Shown: positions 36,466 through 51,750 of the stretch, in pieces
Numbering within the stretch: position 1 is the first letter of the stretch
Layout of the letters: each line of letters begins with the position of its first letter
Assembly (NCBI GenBank): GCA_949152475.1
Contig: OX424556.1
Span: 54,766,451 to 54,830,450, forward strand
Length of the DNA stretch: 64,000 nucleotides
Direction: 5' to 3'
Origin: Terebella lapidaria
Lineage: Eukaryota > Annelida > Polychaeta > Terebellida > Terebellidae
The notes under the pieces: generated by a model
What the model was told of the DNA's origin: nothing
Database searches by the model: none
What the model saw: only the letters and a program-made list of their open reading frames with translations
Translations under genes and position numbers: made by a program

Positions 36466-39400
36466 CCGGTAACCTTTCTTAGCCCTTGGGCTAATTTTTT
36501 AGTTGTCTGATTTCTGCATTTTTTTCAAAATGGCGGCCATTTTCGACGAAAAATGCCTGATTTTGGACTTTGGCAGCCATTTTCTCAAATTTGTTCAGTA
36601 ACTTTTTTTCTTTTAGATACACAACACTCCTCAGATGTACTTCGGTGATGTGTATGAGTTTCATTGCACTTGAATCGCTCGCAGTGGGCTATTTTGGTCC
36701 AAACTTGGCCCAAATAAGACTTTCCTGTGTTAAATTTTTATATGCTTTATAATGGGACACATTATTGCTAATATCTCACTTGATATTGGGATTAGAGACT
36801 AGTAATCAATTGTAGACATATAGGAAATGATATGTGCTGAATATTGTCATGACCTTGAATTTGACCTTTGACTTCATTTCCAAGGTCAAAGCACAAAATG
36901 GCTAAAATCTCGCTTATTATCGACTTTACAGCTTACAAATCAATTGGGGACATATAGGAAGTGATATATGCTGATTATAGTCATGACTTTGAACTTGACC
37001 TTTGACCTCATTTTCAAGATCAGAGCATAGAATGGCTAATATCTCGCTTATTATCGACTTTATAGCTTACAAATCAATTGGGGCCAAGTAGGAAGTGATG
37101 TATGCTGAAGATTGGCATGACCTTGATCTTGACCTTTGATCTCATTTAAAGGTCAGAGCATCAAATGGCTAATATCTCGCTTATTATCGACTTTGCAGCT
37201 TAGAATCAATTGTGCACATGTAGGAAATGATATATATACTGAATCTTTTCATGACCTTGAACTTGACCTTCGACCTCATTTTCAAGGTCAGAGCATAGAA
37301 TGGCTAATATCTCGCTTATTATCATTTTTACAGTTAAGGAAGCAATTGTGAACAAATAGTAAACGATAAATGCTGAATATTGTCATGACCTTGAATTTGA
37401 CATTTGACCTCATTTTCAAGGTCAAAGCACAAAATAGTTAATATCTCGTTTATTATCGAACTTACAGCTTTGCAATCAATTGGGCACATGTTGGAAATGA
37501 TATATGCTGAATGTTCTCATGACCTTGAACTTGATCTCATCTTCAAGGTCAGAACACAAAATGGTTAATATCTTGCTCATTGTCGATTCTTAGCTTAGGA
37601 ATCAATTGTGGACATGAAATGATATATGCTGAATATTCTTGTGACCTTGAATTCGACCTTGTTGTCAAGGTCTCGGGACAAAATGGCTAATATAAAATGT
37701 AAAACATCGTCCGGTAACCTTTCTTAGCCCTTGGGCTAATTTTTTAGTTTTCTGATTTCTGCATTTTTTTCAAAATGGCGGCCATTTTCGACGAAAAATG
37801 CCTGATTTTGGACTTTGGCAGCCATTTTCTCGAATTTGTTCAGTAACTTTTTTTCTTTTCGATACACAACACTCCTCAGATGTACTTCGGTGATGTGTAT
37901 AAGTTTCGTTGCGCTTGAATCGCTCGCAGTGGGCTATTTTGGTCCAAACTTGGCCCAAATAAGACTTTCCTGTGTTAAATTTTTCTCTGCTTTATAATGG
38001 GACACATTATTGCTAATATCTCACTTGATATTGGGATTAGAGACTAGTAATCAATTGTAGACATATAGGAAATGATATGTGCTGAATATTGTCATGACCT
38101 TGAATTTGACCTTTGACTTCATTTCCAAGGTCAGAGCACAAAATGGCTAAAATCTCGCTTATTATCGACTTTACAGCTTACAAATCAATTGGGGACATTT
38201 AGGAAGTGATATATGCTGAATATAGTCATGACTTTGAACTTGACCTTTGACCTCATTTTCAAGATCAGAGCATAGAATGGCTAATATCTCGCTTATTATC
38301 GACAGCTTAGGAATCAATTGTGCACTTATAGGAAATGATAAATACTGAATCGGTCATGACCTTGAACTTACCTTTGACCTCACTTTCAAGGTCAGAGCAT
38401 AACATAGCTAATGTTTCGCTTATTATCAACTTTACAGCTTAGGAATCAATTGTGAACATATAGTAAGCGATATATGCTGAATATTGTCATCACCTTGAAT
38501 TTGACCCTTGACCTCATTTTCAAGGTCAAAGCACAAAATGGCTAATATCTCGCTTATTATCGACTTTACAGCTTAGAAATCTATTGTGAACATATAGGAA
38601 ATGATACATGCCGAATATTCTGATGACCTTGAATTTGACCTTTGACCTCATTTTCAAGGTCGGAACACAAATTCGCTAATATCTCGCTTATTATTCACTT
38701 AACAGCTTGCGAATCAATTGTGGACATATAGGAAATGATATATGCTGAATATTCTTGTGACCTTGAGTTTGATCTTTAACCTCATTTTCAAGGTCAGAGC
38801 ACAAAATGGCCAATATCTCGCTTATTATTGACTTTACAGCTTAGGAATCAATTGTGGACATATAGGAAGTGATATATGCTGAATATTCTCATGACTTTGA
38901 ATATGACCTTTGACCTCTTTTTCCAGGTCAGAGCACGAAATGGAACATATCTCAATTGTTGTCAGCTTTACAGCTCACGAATCATTTGTGGACATATAGG
39001 AAATGATATATGCTGAATATACTTGTAACCTTGAAGTTACCAGACCATCTGTCCGACACCTATTGGCTAGCCGGTAAGCTACAGGTCCCTTTGGCCTATG
39101 TTTTGTCGACCTTACAGCTTTGCAATCAGTTGAGCACATATAGGAAATGTAATATGCCTATTATTGTCTTGACCTTGAAGTTGACCTTTGACCTCATTTT
39201 CAAGACCAGAGCACAAAATGGCTGATATATCACATATTATCGACTTTGCAGCTGGGAATCAATAGTGAACATATGGGAAACGATATATGCTGAATGTTGT
39301 CATGACCTTGAATTTGACCTTTGACGTCATTTTCAAGGTCAAAGCTCAAAATAGCTAATATCTTGCTTATTTTCGAGTTGACAGCTTAGGAATCAATTGT

Positions 39401-42007
39401 AGACATAGAGGAAATGATATGTGCTGAATATTGTCATGACCTTGAATTTGACCTTTGACTTCATTTCCAAGGTCAGAGCACAAAATGGCTAATATCTCAC
39501 TTATTATCGACTTTACAGCTTACAAATCAATTGGGGACATATAGGAAGTGATATATGCTGAATATAGTCATGACTTTGAACTTGACCTTTGACCTCATTT
39601 TCAAGATCAGAGCATAGAATGGCTAATATCTCGCTTATTATCGACAGCTTAGGAATCAATTGTGCACTTATAGGAAATGATAAATACTGAATCTGGTCAT
39701 GACCTTGAACTTACCTTTGACCTCACTTTCAAGGTCAGAGCATAACATAGCTAATGTTTCGCTTATTATCAACTTTACAGCTTAGGAATCAATTGTGAAC
39801 ATATAGTAAGCGATATATGCTGAATATTGTCATCACCTTGAATTTGACCCTTGACCTCATTTTCAAGGTCAAAGCACAAAATGGCTAATATCTCGCTTAT
39901 TATCGACTTTACAGCTTAGAAATCTATTGTGAACATATAGGAAATGATACATGCCGAATATTCTGATGACCTTGAATTTGACCTTTGACCTCATTTTCAA
40001 GGTCGGAACACAAAATCGCTAATATCTCGCTTATTATTCACTTAACAGATTGCGAATCAATTGTGGACATATAGGAAATGATATATGCTGAATATTCTTG
40101 TGACCTTGAGTTTGATCTTTAACCTCATTTTCAAGGTCAGAGCACAAAATGGCCAATATCTCGCTTATTATTGATTTTACAGCTTAGGAATCAATTGTGG
40201 ACATATAGGAAGTGATATATGCTGAATATTCTCATGACTTTGAATATGACCTTTGACCTCATTTTCGAGGTCAGAGCACGAAATGGAACATATCTCAATT
40301 GTTGTCAGCTTTACAGCTCACGAATCATTTGTGGACATATAGGAAATGATATATGCTGAATATACTTGTAACCTTGAAGTTACCAGACCATCTGTCCGAC
40401 ACCTATTGGCTAGCCGGTAAGCTACAGGTCCCTTCGGCCTATGTTTTGTCGACCTTACAGCTTTGCAATCAGTTGAGCACATATAGGAAATGAAATATGC
40501 CTATTATTGTCTTGACCTTGAAGTTGACCTTTGACCTCATTTTCAAGACCAGAGCACAAAATGGCTGATATATCACATGTTATCGACTTTGCAGCTGGGA
40601 ATCAATAGTGAACATATGGGAAACGATATATGCTGAATGTTGTCATGACCTTGTATTTGACCTTTGACGTCATTTTCAAGGTCAAAGCTCAAAATAGCTA
40701 ATATCTTGCTTATTTTCGAGTTGACAGCTTAGGAATCAATTGTGCACATATAGGAAATGATATATACTGAATCTTGTCATGACCTTGAACTTGACCTTTG
40801 ACCTCATTTTGGAGGTCAAAGCACAAAATGGCTAATATCTCGCTTATTATCGACTTTGCAGCTTGGGACTCAATTGAGCACATATAGGAAATGATATATG
40901 CTTAATATTGTCCTGACCTTGAATTTGACTTTTGACATAATTTAAGGTCAGAGCACAAAATGGCTGATATATTGCTTATTATCGACTTCAAAGCTTAGGA
41001 ATCTATTTTTGACATATAGGAAGTGATATTTGCTGAATAATCTCATGACCTTCAATTTGACTTTTGATCTCATTTCCAAGGTCAGAGCGCAAAACGGTTC
41101 ATATCTTGCTCATTATCGATTCAATTGTGGACATGAAATGGTATATGCTGAATATTTTTGTGACCTTGAAATTGACCTTGACCTCATTTTCAAGGTCTGA
41201 GCACAAAATGGCTAAAATCTCGCTTATTATCGACTTAAAAGCTTAGAAATCTATTGTGACCATATAGGAAATGATATATGCCGAATATTCTGAAGACCTT
41301 GAATTTGACCTTTGGCGTCATTTTCAAGGTCTGAGCACAAAATGGCTAATATCTCGGTTATTATCGACTTAAAAGCTTGGAAATCTATTGTGACCATATA
41401 GGAAATGATATATGCCGAATATTCTGATGATCTTGAATTTGACCTTTGACGTCATTTTCAAGGTCTGAGCACAAAATGGCTAATATCTCGCTTCTTATCG
41501 ACTTCACAGCTTAGGAATCAATTATGAACATATAGGAAATGATATATGCAGATCATTGTCATGACCTTGAATTTGACCTTTGACCTCATTTTCAAGGTCA
41601 CAGGACAAAATGGCTAATATCTCACTTAAAATCGATTTTACAGCTTAGGGATCAATTGTGGACATATAGGAAATGACATATGCCGAATATTCCCGTGACC
41701 TTCAATTTGACCTCTGAACTCATTTTCAAAGTCAAGAGCACGAAATGGCTAATATCTCACTTATTATTGATTTTACAGCTTAGGAATCAATTGTGGACAT
41801 ATAGGAAGTGATATATGCTGAATATTCTCATGACTTTGAATATGACCTTTGACCTCATTTTCGAGGTCAGAGCACGAAATGGAACATATCTCAATTGTTG
41901 TCAGCTTTACAGCTCACGAATCATTTGTGGACATATAGGAAATGATATATGCTGAATATACTTGTAACCTTGAAGTTACCAGACCATCTGTCCGACACCT
42001 ATTGGCT
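36422..42007 (+). repeat. 5,586-bp higher-order repeat unit, copy 1
   Basis: The unit begins AAGGTCTCGGGACAAAATGG and contains two 3' termini followed by partial 5' regions (36,470-36,760; 37,705-37,990) and three junction blocks ACTTGTAACCTTGAAGTTACC (39,021; 40,364; 41,960), with 134-bp monomers between. It is followed directly by copy 2. The two copies differ at only a few positions that I could find (for example 37,491 and 41,294). Confidence 0.95.
36468..36492 (+). other. Representative 3' terminus of the GTTACC family
   Basis: GTCCGGTAACCT is the inverted copy of the 5' AGGTTACCGGAC; after TTCTT comes the hairpin AGCCCttGGGCT and then AATTTTTT. Further copies are near 37,712, 42,054, 43,298, 52,558 and 57,768. 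In most cases the sequence after the hairpin is 'tttttagttttctgatttc', which is the internal 5' region of another family member. Confidence 0.85.
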
Positions 42008-45000
42008 AAGGTCTCGGGACAAAATGGCTAATATAAAATGTAAAACATCGTCCGGTAACCTTTCTTAGCCCTTGGGCTAATTTTTTAGTTGTCTGATTTC
42101 TGCATTTTTTTCAAAATGGCGGCCATTTTCGACGAAAAATGCCTGATTTTGGACTTTGGCAGCCATTTTCTCAAATTTGTTCAGTAACTTTTTTTCTTTT
42201 AGATACACAACACTCCTCAGATGTACTTCGGTGATGTGTATGAGTTTCATTGCACTTGAATCGCTCGCAGTGGGCTATTTTGGTCCAAACTTGGCCCAAA
42301 TAAGACTTTCCTGTGTTAAATTTTTATATGCTTTATAATGGGACACATTATTGCTAATATCTCACTTGATATTGGGATTAGAGACTAGTAATCAATTGTA
42401 GACATATAGGAAATGATATGTGCTGAATATTGTCATGACCTTGAATTTGACCTTTGACTTCATTTCCAAGGTCAAAGCACAAAATGGCTAAAATCTCGCT
42501 TATTATCGACTTTACAGCTTACAAATCAATTGGGGACATATAGGAAGTGATATATGCTGATTATAGTCATGACTTTGAACTTGACCTTTGACCTCATTTT
42601 CAAGATCAGAGCATAGAATGGCTAATATCTCGCTTATTATCGACTTTATAGCTTACAAATCAATTGGGGCCAAGTAGGAAGTGATGTATGCTGAAGATTG
42701 GCATGACCTTGATCTTGACCTTTGATCTCATTTAAAGGTCAGAGCATCAAATGGCTAATATCTCGCTTATTATCGACTTTGCAGCTTAGAATCAATTGTG
42801 CACATGTAGGAAATGATATATATACTGAATCTTTTCATGACCTTGAACTTGACCTTCGACCTCATTTTCAAGGTCAGAGCATAGAATGGCTAATATCTCG
42901 CTTATTATCATTTTTACAGTTAAGGAAGCAATTGTGAACAAATAGTAAACGATAAATGCTGAATATTGTCATGACCTTGAATTTGACATTTGACCTCATT
43001 TTCAAGGTCAAAGCACAAAATAGTTAATATCTCGTTTATTATCGAACTTACAGCTTTGCAATCAATTGAGCACATGTTGGAAATGATATATGCTGAATGT
43101 TCTCATGACCTTGAACTTGATCTCATCTTCAAGGTCAGAACACAAAATGGTTAATATCTTGCTCATTGTCGATTCTTAGCTTAGGAATCAATTGTGGACA
43201 TGAAATGATATATGCTGAATATTCTTGTGACCTTGAATTCGACCTTGTTGTCAAGGTCTCGGGACAAAATGGCTAATATAAAATGTAAAACATCGTCCGG
43301 TAACCTTTCTTAGCCCTTGGGCTAATTTTTTAGTTTTCTGATTTCTGCATTTTTTTCAAAATGGCGGCCATTTTCGACGAAAAATGCCTGATTTTGGACT
43401 TTGGCAGCCATTTTCTCGAATTTGTTCAGTAACTTTTTTTCTTTTCGATACACAACACTCCTCAGATGTACTTCGGTGATGTGTATAAGTTTCGTTGCGC
43501 TTGAATCGCTCGCAGTGGGCTATTTTGGTCCAAACTTGGCCCAAATAAGACTTTCCTGTGTTAAATTTTTCTCTGCTTTATAATGGGACACATTATTGCT
43601 AATATCTCACTTGATATTGGGATTAGAGACTAGTAATCAATTGTAGACATATAGGAAATGATATGTGCTGAATATTGTCATGACCTTGAATTTGACCTTT
43701 GACTTCATTTCCAAGGTCAGAGCACAAAATGGCTAAAATCTCGCTTATTATCGACTTTACAGCTTACAAATCAATTGGGGACATTTAGGAAGTGATATAT
43801 GCTGAATATAGTCATGACTTTGAACTTGACCTTTGACCTCATTTTCAAGATCAGAGCATAGAATGGCTAATATCTCGCTTATTATCGACAGCTTAGGAAT
43901 CAATTGTGCACTTATAGGAAATGATAAATACTGAATCGGTCATGACCTTGAACTTACCTTTGACCTCACTTTCAAGGTCAGAGCATAACATAGCTAATGT
44001 TTCGCTTATTATCAACTTTACAGCTTAGGAATCAATTGTGAACATATAGTAAGCGATATATGCTGAATATTGTCATCACCTTGAATTTGACCCTTGACCT
44101 CATTTTCAAGGTCAAAGCACAAAATGGCTAATATCTCGCTTATTATCGACTTTACAGCTTAGAAATCTATTGTGAACATATAGGAAATGATACATGCCGA
44201 ATATTCTGATGACCTTGAATTTGACCTTTGACCTCATTTTCAAGGTCGGAACACAAATTCGCTAATATCTCGCTTATTATTCACTTAACAGCTTGCGAAT
44301 CAATTGTGGACATATAGGAAATGATATATGCTGAATATTCTTGTGACCTTGAGTTTGATCTTTAACCTCATTTTCAAGGTCAGAGCACAAAATGGCCAAT
44401 ATCTCGCTTATTATTGACTTTACAGCTTAGGAATCAATTGTGGACATATAGGAAGTGATATATGCTGAATATTCTCATGACTTTGAATATGACCTTTGAC
44501 CTCTTTTTCCAGGTCAGAGCACGAAATGGAACATATCTCAATTGTTGTCAGCTTTACAGCTCACGAATCATTTGTGGACATATAGGAAATGATATATGCT
44601 GAATATACTTGTAACCTTGAAGTTACCAGACCATCTGTCCGACACCTATTGGCTAGCCGGTAAGCTACAGGTCCCTTTGGCCTATGTTTTGTCGACCTTA
44701 CAGCTTTGCAATCAGTTGAGCACATATAGGAAATGTAATATGCCTATTATTGTCTTGACCTTGAAGTTGACCTTTGACCTCATTTTCAAGACCAGAGCAC
44801 AAAATGGCTGATATATCACATATTATCGACTTTGCAGCTGGGAATCAATAGTGAACATATGGGAAACGATATATGCTGAATGTTGTCATGACCTTGAATT
44901 TGACCTTTGACGTCATTTTCAAGGTCAAAGCTCAAAATAGCTAATATCTTGCTTATTTTCGAGTTGACAGCTTAGGAATCAATTGTAGACATAGAGGAAA

Positions 45001-47593
45001 TGATATGTGCTGAATATTGTCATGACCTTGAATTTGACCTTTGACTTCATTTCCAAGGTCAGAGCACAAAATGGCTAATATCTCACTTATTATCGACTTT
45101 ACAGCTTACAAATCAATTGGGGACATATAGGAAGTGATATATGCTGAATATAGTCATGACTTTGAACTTGACCTTTGACCTCATTTTCAAGATCAGAGCA
45201 TAGAATGGCTAATATCTCGCTTATTATCGACAGCTTAGGAATCAATTGTGCACTTATAGGAAATGATAAATACTGAATCTGGTCATGACCTTGAACTTAC
45301 CTTTGACCTCACTTTCAAGGTCAGAGCATAACATAGCTAATGTTTCGCTTATTATCAACTTTACAGCTTAGGAATCAATTGTGAACATATAGTAAGCGAT
45401 ATATGCTGAATATTGTCATCACCTTGAATTTGACCCTTGACCTCATTTTCAAGGTCAAAGCACAAAATGGCTAATATCTCGCTTATTATCGACTTTACAG
45501 CTTAGAAATCTATTGTGAACATATAGGAAATGATACATGCCGAATATTCTGATGACCTTGAATTTGACCTTTGACCTCATTTTCAAGGTCGGAACACAAA
45601 ATCGCTAATATCTCGCTTATTATTCACTTAACAGATTGCGAATCAATTGTGGACATATAGGAAATGATATATGCTGAATATTCTTGTGACCTTGAGTTTG
45701 ATCTTTAACCTCATTTTCAAGGTCAGAGCACAAAATGGCCAATATCTCGCTTATTATTGATTTTACAGCTTAGGAATCAATTGTGGACATATAGGAAGTG
45801 ATATATGCTGAATATTCTCATGACTTTGAATATGACCTTTGACCTCATTTTCGAGGTCAGAGCACGAAATGGAACATATCTCAATTGTTGTCAGCTTTAC
45901 AGCTCACGAATCATTTGTGGACATATAGGAAATGATATATGCTGAATATACTTGTAACCTTGAAGTTACCAGACCATCTGTCCGACACCTATTGGCTAGC
46001 CGGTAAGCTACAGGTCCCTTCGGCCTATGTTTTGTCGACCTTACAGCTTTGCAATCAGTTGAGCACATATAGGAAATGAAATATGCCTATTATTGTCTTG
46101 ACCTTGAAGTTGACCTTTGACCTCATTTTCAAGACCAGAGCACAAAATGGCTGATATATCACATGTTATCGACTTTGCAGCTGGGAATCAATAGTGAACA
46201 TATGGGAAACGATATATGCTGAATGTTGTCATGACCTTGTATTTGACCTTTGACGTCATTTTCAAGGTCAAAGCTCAAAATAGCTAATATCTTGCTTATT
46301 TTCGAGTTGACAGCTTAGGAATCAATTGTGCACATATAGGAAATGATATATACTGAATCTTGTCATGACCTTGAACTTGACCTTTGACCTCATTTTGGAG
46401 GTCAAAGCACAAAATGGCTAATATCTCGCTTATTATCGACTTTGCAGCTTGGGACTCAATTGAGCACATATAGGAAATGATATATGCTTAATATTGTCCT
46501 GACCTTGAATTTGACTTTTGACATAATTTAAGGTCAGAGCACAAAATGGCTGATATATTGCTTATTATCGACTTCAAAGCTTAGGAATCTATTTTTGACA
46601 TATAGGAAGTGATATTTGCTGAATAATCTCATGACCTTCAATTTGACTTTTGATCTCATTTCCAAGGTCAGAGCGCAAAACGGTTCATATCTTGCTCATT
46701 ATCGATTCAATTGTGGACATGAAATGGTATATGCTGAATATTTTTGTGACCTTGAAATTGACCTTGACCTCATTTTCAAGGTCTGAGCACAAAATGGCTA
46801 AAATCTCGCTTATTATCGACTTAAAAGCTTAGAAATCTATTGTGACCATATAGGAAATGATATATGCCGAATATTCTGATGACCTTGAATTTGACCTTTG
46901 GCGTCATTTTCAAGGTCTGAGCACAAAATGGCTAATATCTCGGTTATTATCGACTTAAAAGCTTGGAAATCTATTGTGACCATATAGGAAATGATATATG
47001 CCGAATATTCTGATGATCTTGAATTTGACCTTTGACGTCATTTTCAAGGTCTGAGCACAAAATGGCTAATATCTCGCTTCTTATCGACTTCACAGCTTAG
47101 GAATCAATTATGAACATATAGGAAATGATATATGCAGATCATTGTCATGACCTTGAATTTGACCTTTGACCTCATTTTCAAGGTCACAGGACAAAATGGC
47201 TAATATCTCACTTAAAATCGATTTTACAGCTTAGGGATCAATTGTGGACATATAGGAAATGACATATGCCGAATATTCCCGTGACCTTCAATTTGACCTC
47301 TGAACTCATTTTCAAAGTCAAGAGCACGAAATGGCTAATATCTCACTTATTATTGATTTTACAGCTTAGGAATCAATTGTGGACATATAGGAAGTGATAT
47401 ATGCTGAATATTCTCATGACTTTGAATATGACCTTTGACCTCATTTTCGAGGTCAGAGCACGAAATGGAACATATCTCAATTGTTGTCAGCTTTACAGCT
47501 CACGAATCATTTGTGGACATATAGGAAATGATATATGCTGAATATACTTGTAACCTTGAAGTTACCAGACCATCTGTCCGACACCTATTGGCT
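42008..47593 (+). repeat. 5,586-bp higher-order repeat unit, copy 2
   Basis: Landmarks lie exactly 5,586 bp after those of copy 1 (for example 42,156 for 36,570; 44,607 for 39,021; 46,650 for 41,064). The junction at 42,008 joins 'cacctattggcta' to 'aggtctcgggac', while the end at 47,593 continues into 'gccggtaagc', showing which side is original. Confidence 0.95.
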
Positions 47594-50500
47594 AGCCGGT
47601 AAGCTACAGGTCCCTTTGGCCTATGTTTTGTCGACCTTACAGCTTTGCAATCAGTTGAGCACATATAGGAAATGTAATATGCCTATTATTGTCTTGACCT
47701 TGAAGTTGACCTTTGACCTCATTTTCAAGACCAGAGCACAAAATGGCTGATATATCACATATTATCGACTTTGCAGCTGGGAATCAATAGTGAACATATG
47801 GGAAACGATATATGCTGAATGTTGTCATGACCTTGAATTTGACCTTTGACGTCATTTTCAAGGTCAAAGCTCAAAATAGCTAATATCTTGCTTATTTTCG
47901 AGTTGACAGCTTAGGAATCAATTGTAGACATAGAGGAAATGATATGTGCTGAATATTGTCATGACCTTGAATTTGACCTTTGACTTCATTTCCAAGGTCA
48001 GAGCACAAAATGGCTAATATCTCACTTATTATCGACTTTACAGCTTACAAATCAATTGGGGACATATAGGAAGTGATATATGCTGAATATAGTCATGACT
48101 TTGAACTTGACCTTTGACCTCATTTTCAAGATCAGAGCATAGAATGGCTAATATCTCGCTTATTATCGACAGCTTAGGAATCAATTGTGCACTTATAGGA
48201 AATGATAAATACTGAATCTGGTCATGACCTTGAACTTACCTTTGACCTCACTTTCAAGGTCAGAGCATAACATAGCTAATGTTTCGCTTATTATCAACTT
48301 TACAGCTTAGGAATCAATTGTGAACATATAGTAAGCGATATATGCTGAATATTGTCATCACCTTGAATTTGACCCTTGACCTCATTTTCAAGGTCAAAGC
48401 ACAAAATGGCTAATATCTCGCTTATTATCGACTTTACAGCTTAGAAATCTATTGTGAACATATAGGAAATGATACATGCCGAATATTCTGATGACCTTGA
48501 ATTTGACCTTTGACCTCATTTTCAAGGTCAAAGCACAAAATGGCTAATATCTCGCTTATTATCGACTTTACAGCTTAGAAATCTATTGTGAACATATAGG
48601 AAATGATACATGCCGAATATTCTGATGACCTTGAATTTGACCTTTGACCTCATTTTCAAGGTCGGAACACAAAATCGCTAATATCTCGCTTATTATTCAC
48701 TTAACAGATTGCGAATCAATTGTGGACATATAGGAAATGATATATGCTGAATATTCTTGTGACCTTGAGTTTGATCTTTAACCTCATTTTCAAGGTCAGA
48801 GCACAAAATGGCCAATATCTCGCTTATTATTGATTTTACAGCTTAGGAATCAATTGTGGACATATAGGAAGTGATATATGCTGAATATTCTCATGACTTT
48901 GAATATGACCTTTGACCTCATTTTCGAGGTCAGAGCACGAAATGGAACATATCTCAATTGTTGTCAGCTTTACAGCTCACGAATCATTTGTGGACATATA
49001 GGAAATGATATATGCTGAATATACTTGTAACCTTGAAGTTACCAGACCATCTGTCCGACACCTATTGGCTAGCCGGTAAGCTACAGGTCCCTTTGGCCTA
49101 TGTTTTGTCGACCTTACAGCTTTGCAATCAGTTGAGCACATATAGGAAATGTAATATGCCTATTATTGTCTTGACCTTGAAGTTGACCTTTGACCTCATT
49201 TTCAAGACCAGAGCACAAAATGGCTGATATATCACATATTATCGACTTTGCAGCTGGGAATCAATAGTGAACATATGGGAAACGATATATGCTGAATGTT
49301 GTCATGACCTTGAATTTGACCTTTGACGTCATTTTCAAGGTCAAAGCTCAAAATAGCTAATATCTTGCTTATTTTCGAGTTGACAGCTTAGGAATCAATT
49401 GTAGACATAGAGGAAATGATATGTGCTGAATATTGTCATGACCTTGAATTTGACCTTTGACTTCATTTCCAAGGTCAGAGCACAAAATGGCTAATATCTC
49501 ACTTATTATCGACTTTACAGCTTACAAATCAATTGGGGACATATAGGAAGTGATATATGCTGAATATAGTCATGACTTTGAACTTGACCTTTGACCTCAT
49601 TTTCAAGATCAGAGCATAGAATGGCTAATATCTCGCTTATTATCGACAGCTTAGGAATCAATTGTGCACTTATAGGAAATGATAAATACTGAATCTGGTC
49701 ATGACCTTGAACTTACCTTTGACCTCACTTTCAAGGTCAGAGCATAACATAGCTAATGTTTCGCTTATTATCAACTTTACAGCTTAGGAATCAATTGTGA
49801 ACATATAGTAAGCGATATATGCTGAATATTGTCATCACCTTGAATTTGACCCTTGACCTCATTTTCAAGGTCAAAGCACAAAATGGCTAATATCTCGCTT
49901 ATTATCGACTTTACAGCTTAGAAATCTATTGTGAACATATAGGAAATGATACATGCCGAATATTCTGATGACCTTGAATTTGACCTTTGACCTCATTTTC
50001 AAGGTCGGAACACAAAATCGCTAATATCTCGCTTATTATTCACTTAACAGATTGCGAATCAATTGTGGACATATAGGAAATGATATATGCTGAATATTCT
50101 TGTGACCTTGAGTTTGATCTTTAACCTCATTTTCAAGGTCAGAGCACAAAATGGCCAATATCTCGCTTATTATTGATTTTACAGCTTAGGAATCAATTGT
50201 GGACATATAGGAAGTGATATATGCTGAATATTCTCATGACTTTGAATATGACCTTTGACCTCATTTTCGAGGTCAGAGCACGAAATGGAACATATCTCAA
50301 TTGTTGTCAGCTTTACAGCTCACGAATCATTTGTGGACATATAGGAAATGATATATGCTGAATATACTTGTAACCTTGAAGTTACCAGACCATCTGTCCG
50401 ACACCTATTGGCTAGCCGGTAAGCTACAGGTCCCTTCGGCCTATGTTTTGTCGACCTTACAGCTTTGCAATCAGTTGAGCACATATAGGAAATGAAATAT

Positions 50501-51750
50501 GCCTATTATTGTCTTGACCTTGAAGTTGACCTTTGACCTCATTTTCAAGACCAGAGCACAAAATGGCTGATATATCACATGTTATCGACTTTGCAGCTGG
50601 GAATCAATAGTGAACATATGGGAAACGATATATGCTGAATGTTGTCATGACCTTGTATTTGACCTTTGACGTCATTTTCAAGGTCAAAGCTCAAAATAGC
50701 TAATATCTTGCTTATTTTCGAGTTGACAGCTTAGGAATCAATTGTGCACATATAGGAAATGATATATACTGAATCTTGTCATGACCTTGAACTTGACCTT
50801 TGACCTCATTTTGGAGGTCAAAGCACAAAATGGCTAATATCTCGCTTATTATCGACTTTGCAGCTTGGGACTCAATTGAGCACATATAGGAAATGATATA
50901 TGCTTAATATTGTCCTGACCTTGAATTTGACTTTTGACATAATTTAAGGTCAGAGCACAAAATGGCTGATATATTGCTTATTATCGACTTCAAAGCTTAG
51001 GAATCTATTTTTGACATATAGGAAGTGATATTTGCTGAATAATCTCATGACCTTCAATTTGACTTTTGATCTCATTTCCAAGGTCAGAGCGCAAAACGTG
51101 TCATATCTTGCTCATTATCGATTCAATTGTGGACATGAAATGGTATATGCTGAATATTTTTGTGACCTTGAAATTGACCTTGACCTCATTTTCAAGGTCT
51201 GAGCACAAAATGGCTAAAATCTCGCTTATTATCGACTTAAAAGCTTAGAAATCTATTGTGACCATATAGGAAATGATATATGCCGAATATTCTGATGACC
51301 TTGAATTTGACCTTTGGCGTCATTTTCAAGGTCTGAGCACAAAATGGCTAATATCTCGGTTATTATCGACTTAAAAGCTTGGAAATCTATTGTGACCATA
51401 TAGGAAATGATATATGCCGAATATTCTGATGATCTTGAATTTGACCTTTGACGTCATTTTCAAGGTCTGAGCACAAAATGGCTAATATCTCGCTTCTTAT
51501 CGACTTCACAGCTTAGGAATCAATTATGAACATATAGGAAATGATATATGCAGATCATTGTCATGACCTTGAATTTGACCTTTGACCTCATTTTCAAGGT
51601 CACAGGACAAAATGGCTAATATCTCACTTAAAATCGATTTTACAGCTTAGGGATCAATTGTGGACATATAGGAAATGACATATGCCGAATATTCCCGTGA
51701 CCTTCAATTTGACCTCTGAACTCATTTTCAAAGTCAAGAGCACGAAATGG
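47594..51750 (+). repeat. 134-bp satellite, third partial higher-order copy
   Basis: It contains an extra copy of the block of about 1.34 kb, enlarged to 1,477 bp by one exact monomer duplication (48,389-48,522 and 48,523-48,656). From 49,023 to about 51,748 it follows copy 1 with an offset of 10,002 bp. Confidence 0.9.

Noticed and set aside
36468-36492. Hairpin plus T run read as a bacterial-type terminator
   Set aside because: The context is an animal transposon end, and the hairpin is explained by the Helitron2/Helentron-type 3' structure.
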